A stretch of 64,000 nucleotides of DNA from Litoditis marina (lineage: Eukaryota; Nematoda; Chromadorea; Rhabditida; Rhabditidae), in NCBI GenBank assembly GCA_964036275.1, contig OZ038440.1:9213690-9277689 (forward strand). The letters are read 5' to 3'. Below the pieces are notes generated by a model. The model was not told the DNA's origin, did not search any database, and saw only the letters and a list, made by a program, of their open reading frames with translations. Position numbers and translations under genes: made by a program. Below, piece after piece: positions 12,501-25,173 of the stretch (positions are counted from its first letter, which is position 1; every line of letters starts with the position of its first letter).

Positions 12501-14982
12501 TGATTTAGCAGCGAATGATAGGTTAGTGTAGCTTACAGCTTACTTGATGGTTTTATTGATAATAACCAACTAAATATACCATGATAAAACAAGTCTTTCC
12601 CTCGGTTGTGGTTGCACTCATTGCAAGTACACTGAGAAGTTTGATAGTTTCCGATACTCAAAATTGAGAGAATTTTTTGTTTTAAACCCAAAAAATTACC
12701 TCAGCTTTACCTGGAAGTTGCTGCATAGACGGCTAGGCGACATTTATGTGCACCACATTTAAAATGGATTCCGTTATCTCTCCAACCTAGTGATGCGTGA
12801 GTGAGGATCGAACATCTTGCGGGCTGCACTCTGACTTTGATAGAAAATCCTATTTTATCTGACTCTCCGAAAGGAAGATATTTTAGTACAAATGCATTAG
12901 TGTTCTATTTCCTTGGTTACTCACACTGTTATTGTTCTAAATGTTAGAAGAGCGCTGGGAATAGTGGATTCATTATTTATAACCACAGTTATATTTCTCT
13001 TAAAAGAAGATTGACAAATCTAAATGTTGAACTCTTTGACTTTTATTTCCAAGAGTGACAGCAGGGAAGAGAGGTTGGTCTCCTTCCAATAAGAGGCACA
13101 CTACGATAGAGGTCACTGAAGATGTTTTCTACACTTTACAGCTTGTAGTTCTGGTGGAGCAATATTAATAATATTCAAATGTACGTTGAGTGTATATTCA
13201 CTAGCTATATTCGGTCTATAAAAATTCAGTTAGTGCAATAATCAACATCAGTGATGTTTCTCACACTCGAACAATGATTCAAGTCGTAGAATTCTTCAAT
13301 GAAAGTGTTTTTGGCATTGAGTTCTTACTTTGGTTGTGGTGAACTATTTATGCAATTATATTCAGTTACGGCCTCTTACTTCTCGTGGAATATATAGCGT
13401 ACACAGGAAACTTAATATCGCGTTTTGCTCGCATAGCTTGCTAAGGTTTCTATAGATAAGATGTTGAATAAGGTCTCGGGGCAACATAATATAATAAGCT
13501 CTCCAGCAAAGCAAGCAATTATTGTGTTCGTCCCTAAATCCCGCTGTGCTTTGGGTTTGATCCCGTTGCTTTCCAGGGAAAATTCTCGAATTTTCCGTAA
13601 ACAGATCAAACTACAGAAATGATTCGGTCACTTTTGAAACTTTTTCTCCCGTAATCACAACACAACGGAATCGGTTAATTTATCAGGTGTAGAATTGGCT
13701 ATGAAAATTTGGAGGCAACGAATGCAAACACGAGAGACTTTTTTCAAATGTTAAGGTGGTTTAAATTCCATATTCAGAATAAAACGTTAGAGTGTGTTTT
13801 GAAGTTATGAATCAGGAAAGGGTAGTAGCTTTTAATCAAGTTTGGAAGAGATTGCAAATCGAAAAACTTTGTTCTTCGGCTATTTACCCATTTGAAACAA
13901 CCACGGAAAAAGCTCTATCGTTTCCGAACTACTGAACGTCTTCTTCGCTTCCCGGAGTATCATTTCGTACCTCTTCCCTCCTTCATTCGAGATTGCCTCT
14001 AAACGCTAATTGTGATGCATGAGTGAGATTGTAATGGAGTTTATCCGAAAAAAGCCCATTTCCATTGACTAGCCACGCCTCTTCTGGCAGCACATATCCA
14101 AGACCTCAGGGCAACATTCAAACCTCGCTATGTATGTTTCACCTTCTGTCGATAACCAGACAGGTACGTACCCTTTGAACACAGCAAACTGTTTAGTTGT
14201 ATTCTTTCCGTTCGAAACTGTGTGCTTCAAAAATTAGGCGCGGTCATATTCACTTGGGAGAAACTTCACAATGAAAATATGGCTAGGTTAGATTCACGAG
14301 TTTTCCACGCTCACTGGACAGCGTACACCCAACCTGTATCTTTTTTCACGAAATATGGACTGACTTTTCTGGAACTGTGTGTGATCTGCTGATGGTAGTG
14401 ATCTGCTCTGTCTTTTGGGTGGATTGCAAAATCTCGCGTGTTCGACGGTCAAAAATAGAGAACACACCTGAATCGAATAGAAAACAAAAGATTTTGTCGC
14501 ATTATCTATGACCAAACTGTAATCGTGGGGAAATGTGTCGTACCGAATGTGTCATCTAAAATGAAGATCAGAAGCGATTAGTTTTCAAACTCATGGTCGG
14601 ACGTCAGATAAGTTGTGACGAGACCAGATTAGCTTTAAAGCTACTTCCAAATCCACATTTGAATATAAATACGGCTCCGACAAGCTGTTTGTCGCTAGTT
14701 TCTCGTCCTCTCACATCGCTTCTTATTTTATTTTGCCGCTTTTCTTTCTTTTAACATCTGCTTGTTTCTCCCCATTGTCAATGAACAACAAACATATAGA
14801 ACTTACTCACACTAGGCACTGATAGTTCAAACTTGGCAGTAATTAGGTAGCTGACATGTAGTTATAAGAACTGTTGTTTACTGAGCTCATGTTTCTGCTC
14901 TTATTACGCCTACAGTACTCAAAGGGTGTTCAGTTTGAGTATACAAACAACTATGAACATTAATATATTGCTGTTTTTAGTT

Positions 14983-17900
14983 ATGCACGACCTCACGTGG
15001 TACGACCGTCCCCTCAGTTTTGAGGACCTGGCTGCCGGTGGATTCCTTCTTTTAATCGGGACAATGTCCCTTTCCATTTACGCCATCGTCCTCGCCACAA
15101 TGCGGAAACAAGACAAGGTTCGTTTTTCTTGCATCGAATGTCAAAATGCCATTGAAACCCTATTAACATGTCAAAATGTGCCGATATATTCTGCAAAATG
15201 CAATACGCAGATCTGATGGCTTTTCGGGGCTGCACATCATGTAACATATTTATTGTGGTAGTCTCATGCAAGCAATTGGGTTCGGGTTTCATTTGTCAAT
15301 ATGCATTGAATTTTTCTGAATTAGTTACTTTCTAAGTATGTTTGGTTGTTTTCATTGAATGTAATTCAGTGAAACGGAAACTTTCCAAACCCTTTCGATA
15401 TTCTCTTCATGGTGCATATAAGTGAGTGAGTATACGTTGATCTACTCTAGATAATTGACTTCTGCAACCATTCTAAGCGAAACTGATCTTTCCCCCCTTT
15501 ATTGAATGAGTCTCACTTGCCTATTCTAGCGTGCGCCGTGCAGCACAACGAAAGGCTGTCATATTATATGATGTTCATGTGTCATTTCGGTTGTAAATGA
15601 CAGATGAGTTTACGAATCCTTTTAATTAAGAGCGAACGCAGTCATGCACAGACTCAGTTATTGCACACAGTTAAAAGAAACTAGCAAGTTTTAAACGGCT
15701 CCAAACTTGCAAAGTACGTCGTGAAAAGCAAAATAGTCAAGTTCCTGCAAAAATTGGTTACCTAACCACTTTTTCTTCATCCTGTCCGTCCTATATGGAA
15801 TGACCAAAGTTTCGTTATAACTTCATATCGATAAACTTAATTATTTTCCAACTTTGACCGAAAATAACGTTAAACCTACAAAACAGCGGAATAGGACTAG
15901 ATATACTGTAGAGGTCTGCTTCGGGAAGAGCGAACTATATGTTATACTCAGTACGAACTCATGCGTCCTAACAAATTCAGTAACAAGCATAGTGCATATC
16001 AGAATCAAATTTTTTCGCCATTGTGTTTCACGTGTAGTTACTTCAAAATTACTGTTTTGTTACCTGGGAAGCTTTTATCAACCAGTGACTATTTACATAT
16101 TTTGGTACAGTATCTCTTCAAGTATCTCTCACGTAGTTTATGCTTGTGGGAACTTGGCTCCTTTTTCAACCTCTGAATAGCCCTTCAAACACAAGTAAAG
16201 GACTTCTTCTCACGTAGGCTTACATAGTAAATGTGGGCCGGCTCTGCATAATGCGCAGTTCCTGCCGCTAATGCGGAATAAGTTGGATGGCTAAGTTGGC
16301 GTATGGCCGCCCAAACACAGGAACTAGAAAAATAGGCCGGAAATTGGATATCAGTTGTAGACACAAATCTGGAACACTGCAGAGGTTTAATAATTACAAC
16401 TTTTGCGTTATTCTCGATGAGTAACTTTGTTGTTGACCGAGAGTATGTATGATGTATACCATCTTAATTTGGAAGAGTCAACGTACGTTTTTTTGCTGAA
16501 CCAACGAATACCACTGGAGCGCTCAAAGGTCAGACTACATTAGCATATATTATGCAAATTTTGCGTTTTCGCGAGATGTTATTAGAGCGAAGGTCAGATG
16601 AAGAGCTGTTATCATGCAAACTATTTGGGTTTTTGTTGCTGCCAGTTTTTACGAAAATTTCGCTGTTCGCCTATTGGATCTCTGCCCGCGTGGTTTTTGC
16701 TGCTATAACCAGATTGTACTCCTACTCTGATCAAATTTGCGCGCATCCGTTTAGTGTGGTGCACATTGGAGGGGTTCACATTAATGGAATTGCCCCAAGA
16801 AAGACTCAAACTGTTTTTTATTGAGCAAAAAATAAATAAAATGAAGCCAGAAAGGCATTAATTGGGAATGTGGACAGACTATAGTCCTAAATGAAGAAGA
16901 TTGTAGTGTGTTCATCAAACTCAAAAAAAACTTAAATTACCATATTCTATCTCCTCACTAAATTCTTCCAAAGATCTGGTGAGACTCTTCAAAGTCTATT
17001 TCCGTGAAAGATTTTTCTCCATCGCTCTTCAAAACGGTTGTGGGGCGAAATATGATCTGAGCCATTGGAAATTCTATACGCCTCCCATATAACCATTCTT
17101 TGGTCTCGAGGGGTTATAAAATGCATAGATCGAGCTCAAAAACGTGGTGCACGTGCTTATGACAGCGTAACTTAACGTGGTACCGCGTGAAGTTTCTCCG
17201 AGCACATTCAAGGTCTTTTACCAAACTACACTTCAATCCGGGACTGTCCCCCACTCGTGTTCAGAAACAGTTTTTGTTCTTGTTTGTCGTTTTTCGTCAT
17301 GACGGGGAAGTCAGTAGAAGATTACGATAAGACGCTGAACACAGTTTGAATCATAGAAGCTGTAAGCCACGTGTGGGAAGAATATCCCAAAATCCTCTCA
17401 AGAAATCCTCATATTCCAAGAATGCGAGTAGAGTCTCTGAACTCACGGGGACGTACACCACTGAAAAGATACTCAAAACCCGGGGAGATGTTTCAAGTAT
17501 AAAAGTGAGAGTAGTTAATATCAATCAATATCAAAACTAAATGTGAAGTCCTGAGACGAAAAGAATTGAAGAGACGGAACTTCGCCTTTAAAACTAGTAG
17601 TACGGTAACTCTGAAATTAACAATCATTTTTGCAGGATATTGTGGGATATCGATTCCTCATCTCAGCGGGAATAGCCGATATGATGCTTCTGTTCAACTA
17701 CGGCGTCTGGCCAGGCCTCACCATCATGTTCAAATCAGAAATCATCACCCCCAGTATGCGACACTGGGTTCAGGTAAACATCGAGTTAAGCTTCAGTTTT
17801 GATTGGTGTTACGTGTAATGTGTGACTTTACCAAAACATCAGCGCACTCTAGTGTTATACAATGTTTTATTCTGATGTGTTTCACTGTGATTTCGATGTC

Positions 17901-20688
17901 ACACATTTCCATTGTGTTTTCTTATTCATGATGTTTGCAGCTTTATCTGGACTGGGCCTGGTTTTCCATGGTATGGCATTACACGCTGATAAGTTGGTCA
18001 CGTTGGGCCGCTATTAGAAGACCAGTCAACTTCAAAAATCAAACGAGGAGGTTTTCCTACTCTCTCTGCGCTGCCTGCTACCTGCTGGCACTAGTGCAGG
18101 TTAGCTACCACCTTATAAGCGCTTGTGTGAAAAGAGGGATAAATGACATTATCACATATCTGTCGAGGTCTCAGAATGGTCGTTTTAGAAGTTGGTTTGT
18201 GTAATACAAAGTTTTAGACGTTTTTCACGTTTGACGTGACCAATCCTCTGCATTCTACAGTATTTCCGTTCCAGGTAGTCTGCACGCACTTTCAACCGTG
18301 GTACGTGACCTTCTACTACGAGCCTTCCTCCTACGGAATGCTGGCCGAAGACTTCGAGACGTACATCTCGGGAGGACAGTCGGCCATGTTCCTCACGTTT
18401 CACTCCATCGCTATTATACCACCGGCGATATTCTACACGTGAGTCATATAAACTATATCTAGTTTATTATTTTACACGCGAGTCGTAACTAGTCACGTGA
18501 TACGCGAAGCAACAATTGAAATAGTACGTTCACAAATTATGGAAACCGCATTCGACTAGCAGAATAATTGACTTCGAAATAGCCGGAGCCAATTAAAAGA
18601 TGCACTAACAGTGCTACAAACGATCACTGTGATGTTTGAAATTCAACAATAAATAAGAATCCACATTTCCTAATTTTCTGATGGGCTCTTTATGATTTGG
18701 AATTTACCTGGAAAAATGTCACGTCCGTTAAAATCATTTTCAAAGATGTTTTTGAAGTTTATTTGTTGCAGTTGGACTCTAATTCTTCTGATTCGCAGAC
18801 GAAGAAACTGTATTCTAACATCCACAGCTCTACACCATCATCACAGCAATATCGAGAGCAGGTCAGCACTTTTTTTTTCAAACTGTAAGGCTTTAAACTT
18901 GCATACAATCGCATTTTCACGTAAACCGGTAGACTCGTGCTGTGCGTTAAGATTAGATATATTTGGAAGGAAAAAAACCATATATTTGGGAACGAACGAA
19001 ACATTTACATCTAAAAACGCAGTATCATAGTTCCAGGAGAACTCACAGTGAAAACGCACAAATATATTCAGTTTCTTAAGCTTCACAATCTACTATTCAC
19101 CGAAAACACAATTGAGCACACTTCAGAATCATTTTCATGATCCAAATTAGTTTTGAGCGGTGAACAACTTTTTTCCGAGATCGTTCGAGGGGGAACGTGA
19201 GCATGCTGAGATAAAATAGATTGCTTTAATGAGTGGCGGAAAACACATTGAGGAAACCCGCATCTCTGATACGTGTCTAGGGATTAATGGGAGCGAACCA
19301 AAGCCAAATCTCCAGTATATATAGTTTGCAGGTTGTTGAACCATCATAACCTTTGAAAACATCTTTGAAAATTATTTTAACGGACGTGACATTTTTCCAG
19401 GCAACTTCCAATAGAGCTTATGTAATGTATGCAAAGTACTCCTTTGCGTATGTCATTTAATAAGGGTTTCGGTTTTCTCACACGGTACACGCCTAGTTGA
19501 AACTGTGAACAATTAAGGATTAAGCTAAGAATACCGGTAATCGAACTCATCTGGTTTTTATAATAACTTGTTTTCATTGAGATTCATATAATTGTTTCCA
19601 GACTTCTGCTTCCCTGCGTGATCAACCTCGTGATGTTTGTGATTGGCCAACTTGTCATTACCTACGGCACCGGTTAGTCATATAACAATTTCCTCACACT
19701 GGTTCTATTTCCGTAAACATTTCCGTGGAATTTACCGGTTCAATTTGAACACTCTCGATTCGAAACTGTCCCCAGTTACAGAATCGTAGAAAATTTAGAT
19801 TTCGGTGATTTGTTCTGTTTTCTCTTCGTTTTCATAATTTTTTACATGTTTCAAATTGTTAATTCCAGGCGAAGGAAAATGGGCCGGTTGGACGGTGATG
19901 CTTGTTTTCTGTTCGAATTCAGCTGTGAACACCCTACTTCTACTGATTTGTTCAGCCAGTATCAGGTAATTTATTTTCCAAGACACAGTTTATTACAACT
20001 TGACCAATCGGAAACTAAAACATGAAAAACTCACCTATCAGAAACCGTGTTTGATAATTTCACGAGTTTTACAATAAGAATAAAAAATACTACCCGAAAC
20101 AAGTAAATCAGAGTTTTGAAAAGATTCAGATACCAAAAGAAGCCACTAACGTTTCCACAGAAATCGGCAACGCATAAATAAGTGAAAACGAAAGTACATC
20201 GTGTATCTAATCATTTAGTACGTAAAGAATTCCATTTTTATTTCCAGAGTCCAAGTTTTCAATGTAATGGGCGTGAGGAGGATGTCCTATCATGATAAGC
20301 TCGACACACTCATGTTCAAGTTAGTATTTAAATCCCTTTAAAATTGGCTTTCGTCCTATCTCAACTCATACGTTCTCTATGACCTACTGCCAAAAACTCG
20401 TACGATCTACATTTGTGAACCTAATCATTTAATGATAGTAATATAACGATGTTCTGCTTGAAGGTGTCTTGACTTGTATTACTTATCATAGAACAGACAT
20501 ATGATCAGCTAGCGAACTTACAGTAGAATTCTAAGCTGACACGTCAAAACTACCTCTTGAAATTTAATTCTCAACTACGTCTTTTCAGAAACCACCTTGC
20601 CATCACCACCCAAGAACGGAGTCCGTCGTTTGGTGTAGAATCTCGAATTCCCAGCCGAAATGGATCGGATCCAGTGGCGTTTGTGTAA
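14983..20688 (+). CDS. Seven-transmembrane receptor, paralog 1
   Basis: Predicted plasma-membrane receptor of 341 residues, first of three tandem paralogs. Exons: 14983-15117, 17636-17773, 17941-18099, 18275-18438, 18772-18861, 19602-19672, 19869-19965, 20248-20319, 20589-20688 (TAA). Start chosen because MHDLTWYD aligns with MAKTWYDE and MLQNSWYV in the paralogs, and TTTTTAG lies two bases upstream, suggesting a trans-splice acceptor. Membrane segments by hydrophobicity: about 15-38, 48-75, 95-115, 127-148, 175-208, 230-251, 258-282. The usual DRY box after TM3 is replaced by LISWSRWAA. The third intracellular loop (RRRRNCIL...) is basic. The cytoplasmic tail continues about 55 residues with RRMSYHDKLD and a Ser-rich end. 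It resembles nematode chemoreceptors in size and style, but I could not assign it to a named serpentine class; no ligand can be inferred. Confidence 0.8.
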
Positions 20689-23600
20689 TCTCAAGCCACA
20701 ATTCAGTATTTCTCAAGCAGAAGATCAAAAAGGAATTGGGTCTCAGTCAGAAACACTGCTCCTTCTAAGAGTTCATATATGTTTGTACATGTTCGGGTTG
20801 CACTGCTAAGTATAGTTGCTCTTTAGGTTAAAGTAATACAGTCGTTTTGTACCACTTATAGTAGGTAATATTTTCCTATACAAAATTTGCTTCCAACTTC
20901 AAATGCCTAAGAAAACTTTATTTGAAGATATTGTAGAACATGTTGTTCACTTAGGCTCCTTCTGAGTTGTGTAAAATATATCTGAACTTTTCTTATCCGG
21001 AGACACGGTTACATTTCTATTCCTGTTAGAGAAGATTTCGGTCGCTCTGGAGTTCGAGAACGGTGTTTTAGAAGCAGTTTTGATGCATGTTTCTTAGTTG
21101 TGCATTTTAACAAAAACTTTTCGCAAAGTATATTCACACAAAAACTATTGGATGATATTTACGAAAATACCAGAGCCATGTTGTTCTAACTTCAGAGTGG
21201 CGCTGCTGACCATAGTGCATATCACCAGTTTACTGACAATTGAATAATTATGCAGTGTACATTGTTACGGGTACGTTTTCAGTTCTATACTCATGTGATA
21301 CTATTCCGATCTCACTTCTGTAAATGTTGAAACCTTATTTTGTCAATGAAATGTTTCTTTTATTGTTCTTGTTGTTTTGACTCCACTAAACCGCAGAGAA
21401 CTTCGATCAGTTAGAGTACACAGCAATAAATCGCTTCCGATTCAGAGTTAGGTTTGTATACAAAATTAAACTCACTTCACATCCAGTAAATGCATGTATT
21501 ATTACGGATAAGTTCAAGTAGTGCCGAGTTCAAGACTAATGAACCACAACACAAGTTGAGATTCACTACTAACACATCAATGCTCCACTGATTTGAAGAA
21601 AATATTAGTATAGTAGTATACAAGTGTACGAAAGAGATGTGTTTATGGTTCATTTTTATATAAAACATCCCATTAAATAAGGGAAATACAAACTTTACTG
21701 GGAATTATAAAAAAATTTCGCACATGAATTACAAACTTACACTGCTGCAATTCCATGTTGTACACAAGAATTTAACCCGTGTCTTCCAGTTTTATTTTAT
21801 TTTAACAGCGAGCAAGCTGTTTTTGAACCAACCAATGTGCTATATACTTTCACCTGCTTATGGCGTCACAGCACACCACTTCTGTAATTATTTTTACATA
21901 ACCCTGTTGGATCTATTTCGCGTACCCCTTTTGCATACAGGTGACATTTTGTTATGGAAATTTAATTTACGCCCCCCCCCCCCCCAATTATCTTGCTTCT
22001 TCTTTCTTCTCTTTTTCACGGTTCTGTGATTCTGTTAACGAGATAACGTTGCTATTCACTCATTCCTCAGAGTGGCGTCAATAGCTTGTATTGTGATAAA
22101 TACTGAATCCCTGAATAATTGCGTGATTTTGAAAACATCTACAGTGTGGTGTAATTACCTATGAAATCACATCTGTTTTTCGTGCGTCAAGAGCTACAGA
22201 ATACGGTGGCATGAAGTGGTTTTAATTTTGTCCATTCTCTCTTTTCTGGCATTCTTTCGTGGAAAAATATTTTCAAAACAAGAAAGAGATCAAAAACACA
22301 ATCACAGATCATTTTCAATTCAGATGCGGCAGAACGCTGCTACAGCTGATGAGCTTCTCAATGAGAAAGCCGTTCCATACTTCCTTTCACTCATAGGTAA
22401 TCTCCACAGTGACCTCACAGAGATTCAACTTCTTATTCACTAGGGAACTGATGTGCTTTTTGAGATGTGTTTTGTAACCATGTATGGAGCTCACTTTTTC
22501 CAAAGCAGGCATATACGGTGCGTGTGGCAATATTCCGATGTGTTTGTAGTTTGATAAATTCAAAATTTCGCAATTATTCTGAAAGAACCTACATATGGTC
22601 GGCAAGTTTTGTGTTCAAACATTACTCCGCGCGCGGTGAATAGTTGTCTATACTAGAACTAAAATTGAAGAGTCACGTAAAGTTAGCATTCTCATGAGGA
22701 ATTATACACTTTGTCATTGCACGTTTCTAAGCTGATGTTTAGCGTGTCACGTGACTGTGCAATTGACTAACAGTATACTGTTCATAGGTGCTTGTGAGCA
22801 GAACGCAGAATGTCAATGTTCAATAACTTTCAGTGATTTCTCTCGACCTTTCTCCAGGAAACGTCTTTCACGGTGTTTTAAATTCGAACAAAGTGATACT
22901 TTGCCTGTATACAATGACTCGTACCAGACAAGGAACTGAACGAACGCGATACCACAGCGCTAACCACTTTAATACAGAGTAATAGAAAGAAAATTGGCGT
23001 AGGCTCAATTTACTTGGAACTCCGTTGAATTCATCATCATTGCCTCGTGAGCTTGTGGTTGTTCAGTTGATATTATACAACTGCGTATTTAGTATTTCTC
23101 GAGAAAACCAGCTTTCATCATAATGTACCAACTTTAAAACCAACTTTAGTAACAAAAAAACACTAACATCAACAGTTTCCATTATTTCTGTCCTATAAAA
23201 AACCGACATTCTCAGTCTTGTACGAGAATTACTAGGGTAGTTCAAGTTCATGTTTTTGTCATTGAGTCAATGCTCTAATTTCACAGAATCTTCTCTGAAA
23301 GATAGTTTTGAAACTTCAAATTTCTCTATAATTATGAACGCTTTTTGCTTCAAGACAATTTATGTTTTCAATTATTTTCAACACATGATGTAAATTATAT
23401 GCCTCCATTTTTCAAACCGCAGATTAAAGTTGGTTGTATTTACCATAATTTCACGTGTACTTTCTGTCATGCGATACGTTCCCAGCTGTCTAGCTGATCC
23501 TAAAATGTAGTTGTATCTTCAGTTGTCAACAACTTTGTCAACGAACGAGATGAACTTAGAAATTCAAAGAATCTCATTCACTATTTAATAATGTTGTTAA

Positions 23601-25173
23601 CGTTTCTATTTCAAGTAGGGCAGAAACAAATTCTAAGCCGGAAAACCGATTCCATTCAACGTTGACATCAAGCAAGCGGCCACACTTAATAATGTCGTTT
23701 TGATATTCAAATTATTTTAATCAAACATCACATTCATAAATGTTTCTAATTGAAATCATATTCACGTGTGTTCAGACTCTTACTCAGGTATGTACAGCGA
23801 CATTGCGAATAGTTTATTCTCTCTATCATGCATTGATCTTGCAATTTAGATTTTTTGTCGTTATTGAACAACATTCTCACTGGGTTCCGCATACTGATGC
23901 GGATCAGTGGCCGTATCCAGTACCTCGTGCTGAATCGCACAAAAAATTAGTTTTTCACTGGCGAGACCGTGCACATAATGCCGCTTGATTAGTTGCAACT
24001 CGCGCTTGGAACAAGATGTTAAATAAGAAACATCCTGGTGTTATATCCTCTGGATTATAATAAACTTAGTTACGAAGGTAGTACAGGTACAACCTGCTAT
24101 CAAATCATCTGCATCGCATTTAGTGGGTTGTGATAGGCATTATGAAGTATAGGGTTCGTTCTTCGCATAACAAACGTACACAGTGTACGTTACACTATGC
24201 CTGTTTGTATTTTGATTCCACTTTTTGGCTCGAGACCACACTACAACCGAGATTTGATCAATCCTGATATTAAAATTCAGTCTCGGTAGTATTAGGCAAA
24301 ATTTATAAAATAGCTCACATAGCTGTTCAACTACAGACAGAAACCAAACAGAAAAACTATATTATATTTTCCTACATATATGTAACCATTTGAATTGTGA
24401 ACGTGCTTTCATTTTTCCTCTCTAGCACAAAGTGGCACTCTACCATACAAAAACGTAAGAACCTTCACAATGACGATCGAATGGACTGTTCTTAAATAGT
24501 CCACTGTTATAGTAAGTCGAAGAAATATCAAATTCTCTAAGCAGTTATTCACCTTCGGCAACACTTAGGTAACGTAAATACGAATACTCTAAGAAATTTT
24601 GTCAGACGGTATGCGGCCTCTTTTGTAGTTGGCCAATCGCACAAAGTTGAGTGTTTTCAAGATGTGAGAATTTCACCCATACGGTTTATGCTTTTCACGT
24701 GGTTTAGCTATCTGGAGAATCTTTGGAAAGCGATAAAGGAACACCATATTGCAACAATATGAATTGAATGAATGAATCTTGAATCTTGATATCTTGAAGC
24801 TGATAATCGTGGTTTGATTTGTGGAAAGTTCATTAAGTTGTAGACTATCAATTTCAAAGCATAAAGAAACAAGAATCAGTTTCGCGACTAATTTCATTAT
24901 TATCGCGCCAATTTGAATGCGTGACACGCTCTCATTTGGTTTTTCTACCCTGATCGCAGGTTTCTTTTCCCGCTTTGATTGCGAGGGTCCAATGGTTTCA
25001 ATGAACACGCTTCTCGTGACCCCCGTAGTTCAATCAAGAAAGCTCTACTTCAATGTTGTTAACTCTTTTCCTAAACTTGTGGTGTATATCCATTCAACGA
25101 TTTCATAACGAAAGCTGCTAGAAATCATTATTATTTATCAAAAAACTAATTAAGGCAAGAATTTTGGTGAATA
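20689..25173. other. Intergenic region between receptors 1 and 2
   Basis: AT-rich and without a supported gene. It contains a run of C at 21971-21985, a MITE-like repeat at 22649-22777 and scattered short open frames (for example near 23860-23985) without exon support. A possible polyadenylation signal CAATAAAT lies near 21424, about 740 bases past the stop of receptor 1. Confidence 0.6.
22649..22777. mobile_element. Tc1/mariner-like MITE, copy A
   Basis: Bounded by TATACTAGAAC at the left and GACTAACAGTATA at the right. The ends form an imperfect terminal inverted repeat of about 35 bp that includes AGTCACGT. A second copy with the same ends and interior (AGTCACGTAAAGTTAGCATTCT) lies at 56147-56280. 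The flanking TA bases suit a TA target-site duplication. No coding capacity. Confidence 0.65.

Larger units (their letters stand above)
4660..14982. other. Long AT-rich intergenic stretch
   Basis: About 10 kb between the zinc-finger gene and the first receptor. It contains simple C/T-rich sequence (4280-4450), a fold-back element (5666-5796), a dispersed repeat copy (8705-8768) and two weak coding candidates (11608-12090 minus, 12284-12500 plus), listed separately. Elsewhere I see only short open frames with no recognisable protein or exon structure. Confidence 0.6.

Noticed and set aside
18697..18888. Alternative frame for receptor exon 5 (LDSNSSDSQTKK)
   Set aside because: It does not fit the phase of the preceding exon; the other frame (WTLILLIRRRR) aligns with both paralogs.
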